This document shows positions 49,402 to 62,580 of a DNA stretch of 64,000 nucleotides, piece after piece (position 1 is the first letter of the stretch; each line of letters opens with the position of its first letter). This stretch comes from Osedax fenrisi. Taxonomy: Eukaryota; Annelida; Polychaeta; Sabellida; Siboglinidae. The notes below the pieces were generated by a model, which was not told the DNA's origin, ran no database searches, and saw nothing but the letters and a program-made list of their open reading frames with translations. Location: contig OZ025239.1 in NCBI GenBank assembly GCA_964019155.1, forward strand, positions 104,094,298-104,158,297. Reading direction: 5' to 3'. The translations under genes and the position numbers were made by a program.

Positions 49402-50532
49402 TCAATATATACACTCATAGCGTGATGATAAACCTGACGATTTCGTAAGAGAACTACTGCTAGCCGATGAGTCATAGTTAGCCGACGAAGACGACGTGGT
49501 CGCCGCCGCCGAGACGAGGTCCTGTGAGTGCGACAGTTCATCGATAAGCGCGTCCACGGCCTTGGTCGCCTGTTCGAACTCGAGCCGAGCCGCCTCGTCG
49601 TTTACGTAGGTGTTCTCGGAGTCGGGGTCGCAGCAGGTACCGCTATCGCTGAACGAGTCGTCGGACAGCGAAGGTGCCGATTTCAAGCCGGCCCCGCCAG
49701 CGGACGTCAGAAGTCGACTAACTCGGCGGTCTTGTTGCGACGACGGTGGCGCAGCGGCAGCGGCGGGGGCTGGGTTACCGTCCGGTATAGAAGTAGTGGA
49801 CGACGTCATCACGTTCAATAGGCGACGGAAGAACGAGGTTTTGCTGTCCTTCGAAATCGCTGCGTCCGATTTCGGTTTGAGGGTGTCTCGTTTATCGGTG
49901 TTCTTTTGCGGCGTCGACGGTTTCTTCTGCAGCGGACTCAGGTCGTACGGTATTTCTTCGTACATCGGTTGCGCGGTAGGGTGCACCGGGGTAAATGTTT
50001 TATCGGTGATGGGGGAGCTGATAATCGGCCTGGATAGCGGTTTATTCAGGGGTACGATTTCGTAGGCCTGTATTTTCTTTATGCCTATATCGTATTCGTG
50101 GTACAGATGGGGTACGGGTGGCGTATCGTCTTGTTTGGTTGGCGTACTGGGAATACCCGGAGGAGGCGATAACGGACGGTTAATTGTTCTAGAACTGCGG
50201 TTGCGAACCATACTTCTCGTTTTATTATTCCTAATTTTAGCTTTAATGTTCGCATTATTTTTGTTCGCTTCTTGTATGTTTTCCACGCATTTTTTTACGG
50301 GAGAAATTATTTTCTCGCGTTCTAATTCGTTATCTACTTTCTTCTCACCGGTTTTAATTAAAGTTGGTTTTGATATTATTTTAAAACCACTTTTACTATC
50401 AATAGGCAGCGAAACTTTAGATTTCGAAATTCGTATCGACGACAGCGATGTTTTATGTTCTTTATGAGCTAATAGACACTCGGAGCATACGTTATTCCTC
50501 CATTTGTGTTCCTTGTAAGTTGTGCAAGCCAT
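49402..50532 (-). CDS. protein with PEAK1-family-like N-terminal motif, kinase domain not present
   Basis: 376 residues from ATG at 50532. The start ACTTYKEHKWRNNVCSECL has the C-x5-H-x-W-x4-C-x2-C arrangement (C3, H9, W11, C16, C19) found at the very N-terminus of PEAK1-type pseudokinase scaffolds. Then follow a basic/Ser-rich region, proline motifs (RPLSPPPGIP, 119-128), candidate phosphotyrosine sites Y191 (YEEIP) and Y196 (YDLSP), an Ala/Pro run (254-263), an acidic SDDSFSDSGTCCDPDSE stretch and a C-terminal Ser tract. PEAK1 itself exceeds 1,700 residues and ends in a pseudokinase; none is seen here. The ORF stops at TGA, but a CAG|GTTTAT donor 20 codons earlier could lead to further exons. 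Family call rests on the short N-terminal motif. Confidence 0.6.
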   Translation of the reverse strand: MACTTYKEHKWRNNVCSECLLAHKEHKTSLSSIRISKSKVSLPIDSKSGFKIISKPTLIKTGEKKVDNELEREKIISPVKKCVENIQEANKNNANIKAKIRNNKTRSMVRNRSSRTINRPLSPPPGIPSTPTKQDDTPPVPHLYHEYDIGIKKIQAYEIVPLNKPLSRPIISSPITDKTFTPVHPTAQPMYEEIPYDLSPLQKKPSTPQKNTDKRDTLKPKSDAAISKDSKTSFFRRLLNVMTSSTTSIPDGNPAPAAAAAPPSSQQDRRVSRLLTSAGGAGLKSAPSLSDDSFSDSGTCCDPDSENTYVNDEAARLEFEQATKAVDALIDELSHSQDLVSAAATTSSSSANYDSSASSSSLTKSSGLSSRYECIY

Positions 50533-50900
50533 TACATTAACTTGAGATGGTATAACAAATAATACGAAATGTGCGCGTCGTGCAATTCAGTATTTGATGA
50601 AACGCGTACAGTGCGTGTCACGCGAATAAATCTTAAATAACGAACTAAAAACCATATAAAATAATTATAATGATAACTATTGAATTATACTAATTATAAT
50701 ACGATGATAAAATAATCCATAAAATAGGGTAAATGATAATTACTCAAATAAACGATTAAAACTATTGTTATTTATAAATATACACAATTGTTTAGATGCT
50801 ACGGCCAATGAACTTTGACCAGCGAACGCCATCTACAATTACAAAGATGCCAGATTATTTTAGAAATAATACAAAAGATAATACAAGTATTAATATAGGA
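50533..50900. promoter_or_regulatory. probable promoter region of the PEAK1-like gene
   Basis: CG-containing sequence (GTGCGCGTCGTGC, ACGCGTACAG) directly precedes the ATG on the minus strand. A second short GC-richer patch near 50800-50860 has GCCAAT, GCCATCT and AAGATGCC, which resemble CCAAT and YY1-type sites. No TATA was assigned. Confidence 0.3.
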
Positions 50901-51075
50901 ATTTTGTATATATATATATAATATATATATTAATATATATTAATTTAAAATGTTATCTTAATTAGTTAGTTATTTTTATGGATATGGTGTAGGATTATAT
51001 ATTATATACAGATAGGCAAAATGTACCTAGTACATCCTATTCTTATATACATTTAATGTAACATGTTAGATGATA

Positions 51076-51107
<32 letters not shown>

Positions 51108-54100
51108 CATCTGAAATCAGCAATTAATTAGTAGGATAAGTTGATTCATGATTTAAAATATATTATACTATCTTGATATACAGCTCAAAGGAATGTACAT
51201 TGTATAATCCAAATATGGTATACCTGTACATTGTATAAAATATATGTTATACCCTAGTATACAATAGGCTAGATATATAGGCTATATCATATATACATAT
51301 AGTAAACAAATTATATTACTTTTGCAAAATATTTTAAATTTTGTTTATAAAATTATATTTTATATAAATAAATTTTCTAGCATTATTTCCATTAAAAATA
51401 ACCTAATTAATATGTATATATACAATTAATTGAATAATAGTTATCTATAATTTATGTATTTAAATTTCCATTTTAAATGGTCTGCATCCAATATAGCAAG
51501 CGTATTTTTTGATTACTAATATAATGGGTTAAAATAATCATTTAAGTTTCCACAATAGTTTACATCATAATAAATAGTAAGAATGAAATATGGTATATAA
51601 TATCAGATACATTTGTATTATTTTAAATTATCTATCGATATATAAAATATGTTACATCTAAACCCGTAAATTGTAAGCAAAACCTACAGGAGCCATATTC
51701 TATATTCTCCTCTTAAATAGAATATTTATGTATATGTATTTATAAAATCAAATGAATAATATTTATGTACAATGAAATTATTTAAATTTTATTTTAAAAG
51801 AGATAATATTAATGTAAATGATTTTTCAATAGCAGAATTACATAATTCCATTATCTTAGAAGCCTCCAATCTTTTATTTGCATTACTGCTGGCCGCAACA
51901 TTCATCTGAAGTTTCATACATCACCTATATATTAGATAAGTGCAGTAAATTAATAAGGGACAATATTTAAAAAATTATATGATTATATTATATAGGAATT
52001 ATACTCGAAAAAGATGATTAGATAAGATGATTAAATGGTTTTGGGAGATCTATTGAGTTAACCTAAATGTGTTAACAGAAGAATTCCATAATTCCGGTAT
52101 CTTTTCACAGCTTTGTTTCCAATGTTTATAGGCGTTAGCAGCAGGCCGCAAAATGCATCTGATGTTCATACATAACCTATAAAGTAGAGGATGTTACTAT
52201 ATCAAGGGGGTGTTAGTGACAATAACAGATGTTCAAATAAATTTATCAACAATCATTATAAGTTGCTTCATACACCTTATCCCTCAGTAATTTTATTGTT
52301 AACAATATCACGTTAAATAATGTGTACACCCCCCCCCACATTATAATCGCAGCGACAATAATTTTTAACTGGTGGTCGTATACTACTGCATTTAAGTTAG
52401 TTATTTGTATACTCACTAACATAAGCTATTTATTTTAAAATTCAATTCGTTTACCTTATTTCTGTTTACAATTTTTAATGATGATTGATGTCAATATTTT
52501 ATACACTTTTTCAGTGTATACATTACTTTGTAAATAGAAACACAGTTTTAAGTATCTCATCTAGGTAATCAAATTCTCAATATAGTAAATTTTCCTCCTA
52601 TTTAAAGAGTTTCTATTTACTCTAACTAGTAATGAAACTTGATTATAATTTTCTAATTGATATATTCTGGAAAAACACATACTGGCATTCCATTTAATAA
52701 TATAAATTCGCAGTGAATTGTAATAAGTTTATTGTTGAATACTTACCAGTGATCTTGTGCGCACAGATACTACATATTAATATAAATAATTATGTATAAA
52801 TAGTAAAATTCACACAGCACGAAATCAACAAACCACACGTGATCACTAGTTAGTAATCAGTGGTTACCTTGTTATATTGTGAACTCATCAATGTAGTTTA
52901 TTCAATGTAGTATAAGTATTTAATTATTTGTAGAATGTGAAAAATAATCTTTACACCACTCCACAGATACAGTTTTATCTGTTTCTAAAACTGTCTTTAA
53001 TTCTACAATTAAATCCTTTAATTTTAATATAAAAACTAGAATCTAAATTAAATTTATTATTACAGTCACAGAGATGCCACTTTTTAATAAATATATATAT
53101 AACTATAAATACATATTAATAAATATATAATATAACCAACTTTTTCAGTTTCAGTTAAATTCATCAGTTTCAGGTGTACGATACTTTTCAAGCAATTGAA
53201 CAGACATATTTGAGCTAAAATAAGAACATCTTTATATTAAATATATGTATAATACATACAATATATCAATAAGTTATTATTTATTTATCAAATAAAATTG
53301 TAATAAGTACATGCATGTAATTTAAACTATAATTATCATTGTAATAGCAATACATATCTTAAATATTTTTATATAAATTTTAATAAATACAAATTTTAAA
53401 TGTGTATTAAATAAACTCAAATAACAAATTAATTAATGACATTTATAATTAATATTAGAATTATTTAAATACAATATAATTACTATTTAATATATTATAT
53501 AAAATAAATATAAGTTAATGCACAAAAATCGCAAATGCATAGTTTTATTATACATTTATGAGAATTTAAATAGATCCATTATACCATTATAATTACTTGT
53601 ATCTTTGTAAAAAAAATCATTTGTTTTAAGATTAACAGATTTTAATATTAAAATATAAATATGTAAGTTTACTAGGCACGTTCAACTATCTTAATTATTA
53701 ATTTATAAGTAAATAAAATATATTAATAATAATCTACAATATTTGAAGAACTCTGTGCTGTATATATTTAATAATAATAATATAGATAACTTAGTTAATT
53801 TTACAATTTAAATAAATATCGTTTTTAAAAAACGTCATAAATTGCATTTTGTTTGTAATAGTATTAATCTTAAAAGTTCATATTCATATTACTATAGATC
53901 GTAATTAAATATAATATTATACTTATAATATTAAATAATAAACAGTGTATATGTATAATCTATAAAATATGTGTTAAATAAAATTTACATTATTAAATAG
54001 CGCAATACATATTAAAATATTTATTAATAATAATTAAAATTTATTAAACAATTTTAATTATTAAATAAATATAATATTATTAATCGGTATAATAAGAGTG

Positions 54101-54490
54101 TATTATATAACATAGTTATTGTAATAACCTAACTACTCATTCTAATAGTTATATTTAAATATATATTTATTTATAAATTAACTATATATTTAAAAAACGC
54201 ATCATCTTACCTTGACTTTCAAAATATTAAAGGAAGTGAGTTTGATTTATTTTTTATTAGTATGACAGGATAATAAATCATATTCCACTAATTGTTATTA
54301 ATTATGATTGGAGCAAAGATATCAATTATTAATAATTATTGTAAAACATTTTAAAATGATCGTTTTTTTTTAAATTTAAATAAATAAATGAATGCGTATC
54401 CGACGACCAATAAGATGCTTTGAACTTTTTTGAATCTCATTGTTATACCTACTATATGTATATCTTATATGTAGGAATTACTTACTTAGT
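50901..54490. other. AT-rich spacer, no gene assigned
   Basis: Contains TA runs (50910-50925, 51079-51105), a C10 tract (52328) and a duplicated ~100-bp segment listed separately. Short GC-richer patches lack consistent splice-bounded frames. Confidence 0.45.
51838..52185. repeat. duplicated ~100-bp segment (51838-51935 and 52085-52185)
   Basis: On the minus strand both copies read (TA)TAG|GT-x-ATGTATGAA, then CAGATG, GCGGCC and later GAATTATG, at about 70% identity by eye. Each has an open frame of ~30 codons (MKLQMNVAASSNANKRLEAS in one, MNIRCILRPAANAYKHWKQS in the other). They could be duplicated exons, a noncoding RNA pair or repeat remnants. Confidence 0.5.
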
Positions 54491-54493
54491 TAC

Positions 54494-57031
54494 TTAGTCC
54501 CGTGACGTCGCCATCGCAGGGGGATCACACGACAGTAATGATAATAACTTTCTCCATTTCGAACGATCTTTTGCAATATTTAAAAGTTGCCTTAGAGAAA
54601 GATTAGAGAATTCGAATATATCATTCATCCAATTTCTCTTCAGTCTTCCTCTTTTTCTTTTTCCTTCAATATACCCATGAAGAATATTGCTGTCTAACGA
54701 ATCCTGACGATTCATATATCTAAAGTGGTAATTGTTCTTCTAATGATGATATCCAGATGGGGTACATATGTGCCGACTTTTTTTAATATCTCGTTTCTTA
54801 CAAATATATTTATTTTTCTTTGTTTACTTATATTTAAAAGTCTTCTCTTGAGATTTCGATTCAAACCATATTATCTTATTCTTAGATTCTTACAGTAAAG
54901 TCCAGCTTTCACAGCCATAAAACAAAGTTGAAAAAACCAAAGAGTTGTAGAGTATGTACTTGAGTTTAAAATCAATTTCCCCGCTACACCAGATCTTCTC
55001 CAATGTTACTAGTGCTGTAACTGCTGTTGCTAATCTTATTCTAATTTCTTTCTTTGAATTGCCGGTGTCAGTGAGCATTGTTCCCAGATATTTGAAGTTT
55101 TTACATTTTAAATTTGTTTACCGTACAATGTACGGCGTACATAGTAATCACAGGTGGTATTGAAGATTCCCCATTTACAAGTATTTTGCTTTTTTCATGG
55201 CTGATTTCCATACCGTATGCTGTCGAGGATTTTTCTAGGGAATCAGTTAGAATTTGTAGCTCACTTTTTGAACCAGCTATAGATCTATATCATCAGCGAA
55301 TCTCAAGTTGTTAATTTGTCTACCTCCTATTGCTATACTCGACGATTGGTTTTCTATAGAGTATTGTATTATTCTTTCTAGAAATATGTTGAATAAAACT
55401 GGAGATAGTAAGCAACCTTGTCTAACACCTACTGTCGTATTGACATATGTTCCTGTATGGTTGTTCAATAGTACAGAACTTTTTGCTGAGTTATATAGTG
55501 ATTTTATGATATTTATCAGATCGTTGCCTTTGCCAAATTCAGACACCATATGCCACAAACCCTCATACCACACTCTATTAAAGGTTTTTTAAAATCGATG
55601 AAATTGTGATAGACTTGTCGTTGTCGATCCATATGTTTTTACATTAATATTTTGCAGTTCACAATTTGTTTTGTTGTACTGTGATTTTTTCTAAATCCTA
55701 CTTGTTCATCAGCCAGAATCTCTTCTGCTTGTGGTGTTAAGCGATTCAGTATGTTTCTTAATATAATTAAGCTTGTATGATTGATGAAACTTATATACGA
55801 TAATTCATACATTTTTTAAGATCACATTTCTTTGGATTAGAAATGATTAAAGAAGTTGTCCATGCATCCGGCCATTGGTTTGTAGACCATAATTTCTGAC
55901 AGAGCTTAGTAAGTATATCACTTAATGCCTCACCTCCTCCTTTGATAAGTTCACTCGGTACATTGTCAATACTTAGTGATTTTCCATTTTTCAAGGTTCT
56001 TATGGCGTTAATTACTTCTTCCTTTAGTATTGGTAATGGTTGTTCTTCATCTTTTTCTCGAGTATCATATAATTTTGCTTGCTCAGTTTTGATTGGGTAG
56101 TTATACAAATCCTTGCAATATTCTGTCCATCTTTCTAATCTTGCACTATCATCTTCTATTAGAACACGGTTGGCATCTTCAATATTTTACATTTACCTAT
56201 TTATCGAGTTAGTGATTACTTGTATTGTGTTATAAGCTCTCTTGCTGTGCACACCCCTTTTTAAGTCACAGTCAATTTAATTACATTGGGATTTAAGCCA
56301 TTCTTCTTTTTTCTCTTTCATACTTCTTCTTATAAGATTGTGCACTAATTTGTATTATTCTGCATGCTCAGTAGGACCATTACTCTTATGTTTATCACAT
56401 AGCGTCAGGATCTCATCCGTTATCCAAGGTTGCTTTCTTATTCTGTATTTTCTAGAACGTATTGAGCTGTACTTGTTAATAACTGTGAGATTTGAATATA
56501 TGCATTATCGGTTGACATTTCATCAATGTTAATTTCTGCCAGTTTGTATTCCAATTATACTTTGTACTGTTGACTTTAGTTGTATTATTAAGTTTATCTA
56601 AATCATAACGTATTCTAATGATTTTCTTAATTTGTTGGTGATCGTAGTTTCAGTCTCATATTACATAGAAAAAGGTCGTGATCACTATTGTTTACAGCTC
56701 CAGGATTTATCCTTATTGAAGACTTATGTATACTTGATTTGAACCTCTGAGGTGTAAGAATATAATATATTTGGTAATGGGAACGACAATTTGGTGAGTG
56801 CAAAGTAGCTTTTCGTGAATATTTTTGTGGGTGAAGTATATTTGTAAGTGTAAATTTATGTTTTGTAGCAAATTTGAGAAGTCTGGTGCCTCTTGGATTC
56901 ATTTTTCCGAGCGCAAATTTGCCTACAACATTACTCCAGTCTTTATTAGCATCGCCTACTATTGCAGGAATTATGATGTAGGAATTATCTTTTTGAATAT
57001 ACCTGCTTAATATTCCTATGTAATGAGTCAT
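54494..57031 (-). pseudogene. decayed LINE with endonuclease and reverse transcriptase
   Basis: Blocks in the right order on the minus strand. The endonuclease C-terminal part is at 56627-57031 (GDANKDWSNVVG, NNSDHDLFLCNMRLK). The RT start is at 55791-56108 (AIRTLKNGKS, VPSELIKGGGE, TSLIISNPKK). The RT palm is at 55277-55573 (VGVRQGCLLSPVLFNIFLE, and LRFADDIDL with the FADD catalytic motif). The thumb is at 54890-55078, and the C-terminal GRLKRNWMNDI...W block at 54494-54715. Frameshifts and stops between the blocks show it is dead. The type is that often annotated as endonuclease-reverse transcriptase in invertebrate genomes. Confidence 0.85.
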
Positions 57032-57481
57032 TACTAATGACCAATATTATACCTGAGAGAGAAGCTTATTGAAACTTAAACTTATAAAGATATTTCTATG
57101 ACATTATTTGACACAATAAACATTATCTTTAGAATAAAATCTACTTAATGAAATTGAGTAGATTTTAGATATTATAAATACATTAATAATCGGTTTGTAG
57201 AGATAAAATCAGATAAAATAAATATGTTATAATACATATATCATTTTGATTTTAATTAATTAATTTGTAACTTATACGATATTAGATTCCTATGATGTTA
57301 GGAGGACTTCATTATTATTAGACCTTAAGGTAAATAATTCTTTATAATTTCCATTTATTACAAAATTTATATTTTTGTTATCTAAACAATAATTTATATA
57401 ATCATTTATCTATCCGTTCATGTACAAATCTTACTTACATTGTTTATATTAATAATTATAAATTATGTTTTATAATACCTA
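57032..57481. other. AT-rich spacer
   Basis: No gene or repeat recognised, apart from an AATCTACTTAATG...TGAGTAGATTTTA hairpin near 57140-57170. Confidence 0.4.
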
Positions 57482-58220
57482 GGGGAAAGTAACCTAATAC
57501 GGACACTTTAACAATAAATGGTCTTAACATTTTATGACTCAATACATTTATTAAAAAATTACAATATATTAATATTATATGATTATAGATATTATTGTGA
57601 TTTTAAAATTTGATTTAATCTTTTAATTCCATAGATAATGGGGGTGTCCGAATACGGACACCCTGTGTTATAATACGGACACCCTATATACTAGGTACAA
57701 AATATATTATTGATGAATAAATGATACAAATTACAATTACATTATTTATAATTAATTTTATGAATAATTTATTCTAATTTAATTAGATAATTATTTATTT
57801 ATTTTTATTATTTTTTTAATAATACAATTTAAGAATCTAAATAATAAAATTTTAGATTTAGCTTTATTGGTGGTATTACTATTATAACGCCCGCGATTTT
57901 CATGAAAACAGAATAGTTCATACGCTACGCGCTGATTGGTTATAGGGTGTCCTTATTAATTACGTATTAATTAAGAAATCTAGAGTGTCCGTATTAGAGA
58001 CTTATATGACCTTTAGATATATGCTTATAACTTAATGAATATTTGATAACAAATATAGAAATTAAATACATAATTTTTAGAATGCTTTATTTTTTAATAA
58101 TATACTGATATAATTTATATAGATACACTTGTATATTCTTGAGAAGGTTTTGAGTTGAAAATTGTTTTCATAAATTTAAAAACATAATACAAAAATATGT
58201 TTATTGGATATATCAGCAAT
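57482..58220. mobile_element. TA-flanked MITE, copy B (right end missing)
   Basis: Begins TA|GGGGAAAGTAACCTAATA, then follows copy A closely, including the GGGTGTCCGAATACGGACAC hairpin and GCTTTATTGGTGGTATTA. Similarity fades near 58220 before the right terminus. Confidence 0.7.
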
Positions 58221-58453
58221 ATTTTGAATAATTAAAATACTGATGCTCTAATATTATTATATTTATTTATAAGAATTTTAACAACATTTTAGTATTGTAT
58301 TATTACATTGATATGATATTGTATTACTAATTATTTTGTAATGTTTTCCAAGGTACTGTAAGACTACGTAGTATTTAAATAATAATTGTTATTTTTACCA
58401 TAATAGAATTTAATCAATTGATATCATATAAGTTAACTACCAACGTTGACTCA

Positions 58454-58482
58454 ACGTACACTGTACGGCGTACAGTGTACGT
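58454..58482. repeat. 29-bp palindrome with 3-nt centre
   Basis: ACGTACACTGTAC, GGC, GTACAGTGTACGT. Related GTACACTGTAC palindromes occur at 61046-61083 and a shorter form (TGTACGGCGTACA) at about 55129. Confidence 0.85.
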
Positions 58483-58749
58483 ATGTTATACATTCAATAA
58501 GCATATACATTCCTATATGCATTTAATTTAATTGACTTATTATTGAAATATAATAAAATATATTAATAATAAATATTATTTACAATTATTAATAATGTAT
58601 AATACATAGGTATTATACCTACATATATATATATACTACATACATATACATACATACTACCTATATGTATACATATACTAATACATATATAGTATTTCGA
58701 ATTATGAAATAAAATCTAAAAATATTAAATAATATTTATTAAGTGAATA

Positions 58750-58850
58750 TATAAATAATATCGTTATCGGGATCGGAAAAAGGATCGCATAAGAGAATAA
58801 ATAGAGGATCGGGATCGGGATCGGCGATCCATGAAAAAAGTATCGGTGCC
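58750..58850. repeat. GATCGG-rich short repeat
   Basis: Several GGATCGG units (ATCGGGATCGG, GGATCGGGATCGGGATCGG) in otherwise AT-rich DNA. Possibly the end of a mobile element; not assigned. Confidence 0.5.
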
Positions 58851-59678
58851 CATCATGATGGGCAATGCACTGACTATAGTATAATATAGTATATTATATA
58901 GTATATATATTTTACTATGGTATATCCTATATATGTGTATATAATGTAGGATAACTGAGACACCCGCACAAACAACGCAATTCCACTATATTAATCATCA
59001 TACAAATCAGAAACGGTACCCAAATAATGTGAATGTTGTAGTATGACGTCATATTTCGTATCGTTTAATATTGTTTACATGTTTATTTATTCGGAAAACA
59101 AATATGTTTTAGAATTACTTTTACATTAATATAAAATGTAGTATACGATTATGTATTTATATATTATATGAATAATGTACTATATATTAGGTATATATAT
59201 TATAAAATACACAATTATTTATACAATTTTATTTAACGATATTAATTCACTTTTAATCGACAAATTGATAAATATCCTTGATTCAAGGATTGAAATCATT
59301 GACATATAATTAAAAATAGGCTACTACTGAAAAGTATCTACTGAAGAATACAAAAAGTAACTATATCATATATATATCGTAGTAATTGATGTATGAAGAG
59401 ACATGGCGGTAATTGATGTTGACGAGTGAGTGTAAACTTGTCTCACCTCTCCACACCTAATCTACACTATGAAATAATTACATTACGCAATGCATGTATG
59501 CATTTTATTGTGTATGTTTGTGTGTGTATGTGTGTTTGCTAAATGTATAAAAGTATTCAGTTATCAACACGCAATAAAATGCATATAAATCATCGCGATG
59601 TAAATAGACGTAACCTACAGCGAAACTATGTACAGTGTACACAGTTACAGTGAACAGTCATACCTACACTCACAGCTA

Positions 59679-59723
<45 letters not shown>

Positions 59724-59951
59724 ATATATACAGATAAACAAACAGATGACAATATATAAACGCTGCGTATACGCACGTGTTGACATTAAAGACATCGAGA
59801 TTTGCTGACAATCGGCGAAGTGTAAATATGTATACGGTTATATTACCGTTAATAAGTTATTATTAACCTGGCCCTACCGAGTATATATACTGCGTCCGAT
59901 ATAATGTCATTATCATTTATACTTCACAATTAAAGTAAGTAGGCTGTGTTA

Positions 59952-59998
<47 letters not shown>

Positions 59999-60070
59999 AA
60001 ATCCTTATATATTATTTGGTAATAATTATGTTTATAGTGAAAATAATTGATATTAAATATATATATATAT

Positions 60071-60116
<46 letters not shown>

Positions 60117-61272
60117 ATCTAACAGTACCTATAGATGCTATAGCGGTATTGCACGGTACTAGTGATGCCAACTATGAAGCGTGGTATACCATGTGTATTA
60201 TATATAGTACATGTATGTAACTAAAGAACGATATTGATGTAGGTTATTCAGTTACCTATAGGTTTTATATATAGGCTATGTATAACAGTATTTGTTATTT
60301 TTATTATTTATTTTATATTTTATATTATTTACAAAATAATATATAGTATATATATATATCATTATACATTAAGCATTCGTTACTTTCTTTATAACACTAA
60401 ACCTGCACAGTCCATTAGCTCGGATATGTTCCGATAAGCTGTATATATATATATATATATACAATGTAAACAATTTTAACTCTATATATAATATATACAA
60501 TGTATAATAGACATGTAAAATAATGATAATTATATTACTTATTAGTATTCGTAAGTGCCGAAAGAGAACCTATTATCACTTAGTTTTGTTTTATCAGACC
60601 AATATGTACTTATTGTATACAATAGTACTTATTAATAAGTACTACAATTGTAGTACTTATTGTAGCGGGGTTTACCGATATAGCGGGGGGGGGGGGGGGG
60701 GGTGCGTTGTTTTGTGATCACAGTTTATATTAAATATGTTTATCTGGGTATTTTAAATTATAGTATTATTATAATATATTTGGATATTTATTTTGCTTAT
60801 TTTTAATTCTCAATTTATATATATATATAACTTGAGTTATTTTTAATGTATACGAAATAATCGTATACGAAATAATATAAGAAATGAAATACAAGTTATA
60901 TAATATAAGTTACATTTTTGATCATAAATATCGACCTGGCACCGTTACACATATACTCCGCTTAGCTGAACATCCATTAACCACGTGATATACTTTTAAA
61001 ATTCAAAATTAACTTTAAAAAGATGTACTTTAACATATTGTATGTACACTGTACACTGTACAGTGTATAGTGTACATTGTACACACACGAATACATACAT
61101 ACACATACAAACACACACACATATATACAATCAAAGTATAAAGTATAAACAAAATAAGTAATGGTATACAAATATAATGTATTTATGTTTCAATATTTAT
61201 TTAGTAAATAATGATATAATAGATAGTATATTATATGTTATAGTTTTAAATATATACAAATATAATATATAT

Positions 61273-61313
<41 letters not shown>

Positions 61314-61319
61314 ATATAG
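58851..61319. other. gene-free stretch of simple repeats
   Basis: Contains (CA)n at 59683-59720, TA runs at 59957-59992, 60056-60112 and 60444-60462, a G18 homopolymer at 60685-60702, and an inverted GTACACTGTACACTGTACAG block near 61046. Short ORFs are low-complexity artefacts. Confidence 0.55.
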
Positions 61320-62392
61320 ATAGATATAGTTTATTGTTTAAAACAAACAAAATTACATAAAACAATAATAATAATAAAAAACAAATAACGAATATAAACG
61401 AATATATATAATGATTTATAAATGTCATGTTACATATGGTTAAGATATAAAATTAACAAATGATATAATAAAAAAATAATAATAAAAAAGGGAACTATTC
61501 AGATGCAAGCACTTAATCACCGTATCAACTTTAGGGAAAGGGGTCCTCAATCCATGTGCCTTGGGGGTACAAACTTGACCCAAGAGTTTGTCCACTGACA
61601 CCCGTAATACCCGATAAATAATGATAAAGAGAATGCAACCGAATAAATTAACCCTATATTATTATAAAACTAAAAATAAAATAATATAATAATTGAATAA
61701 TAAAAATTAATAAAATAAAATAAATTTAAATATTAATACAATGAATTATCAAGCCTTGTAATAAATTGATTGACCGAAGTTGCTGAACACGTATAATTAG
61801 ATAGAAAATTCCAATGAGTTGAAATACGATTACTAAAATAATTCAGAGTAACATTAGTTTTGCATTTGTCTTTTCGAACTTTAATGAATACGTTTCAAGT
61901 AGCCCCGAGCAATCAACATCAACTAGACCATTTATAATTGTATAGGCAAGAATCAGATCAGCCCGTAACCTGCGTTGAGATAATGAAGTTAAGTTTAAAA
62001 ATAATAACCTATTTTCATAATTTGTATATGGTATACCACATCTATAGAAAAGCCTTTTAGTGAATGTCCTTTGGACTTTTTCAATTTTATTTTTTAGGCC
62101 TACATATAGAAGGGCCTATATTAGAAGGGTTCCAAATACAAGAATTATATTCTAATAAAGGTCTAACATCAGTTATAAAGGCTTTTGTTAGGTAACAATA
62201 GTCATTAATAATAAAGCATCTAAATATAATATTCAGAATATTAAAAGCTTTACTACATATTTGATTTATATGTGTGTCAAATGTCAGTTTAATGTTAAAA
62301 ATTATTCCAAGATATTTAAACTCTGTTAGACTATTTAATTGAATATTATTTATAGTATACGAATGTGTATTGATACACCCAAATGCAATCCT

Positions 62393-62398
<6 letters not shown>
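61320..62398 (-). pseudogene. 3' end of a CR1/Jockey-type LINE
   Basis: Minus-strand frame at 62087-62398 gives the RT C-terminal part (LTEFKYLGIIFNIKLTFDTH, VRPLLEYNSCIWNPSNIG). Farther on (about 61760-62080) come KIEKVQRTFTKRLFYR and LSQRRLRADLILAYTII, typical of CR1/Jockey tails. A 3' untranslated part with CAAGTTTGTACCCCCAAGGC follows, and the tail is made of TTATTATTA-type triplets near 61345-61375. The 5' side is cut at a (TA)n run. Frameshifts indicate decay. Confidence 0.8.

Positions 62399-62442
<44 letters not shown>
62399..62442. repeat. (TA)n microsatellite
   Basis: TA run at the broken 5' edge of the LINE. Confidence 0.95.
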
Positions 62443-62580
62443 CCTATATATAGGATATATATATCCTATAGGATAGCCTATATATAGGCTATTAAAACAT
62501 CTGCAAATGTATACCCTATATATATAAACTATAGTGTATATATATATATAGTGTATACACTTGCAGATGTTTTATAAATA
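62443..62580. repeat. nested inverted repeats
   Basis: AGCCTATATATAGG / CCTATATATAGGCT is followed by AAAACATCTGCAAATGTATA and its near-inverse GTATACACTTGCAGATGTTT about 30 bp apart. It looks like a small palindromic insertion. Confidence 0.65.

Noticed and set aside
49610..50467. Plus-strand ORFs of 97-151 residues
   Set aside because: Shadows of the longer minus-strand gene with the PEAK1-like start; composition is that of the complement.
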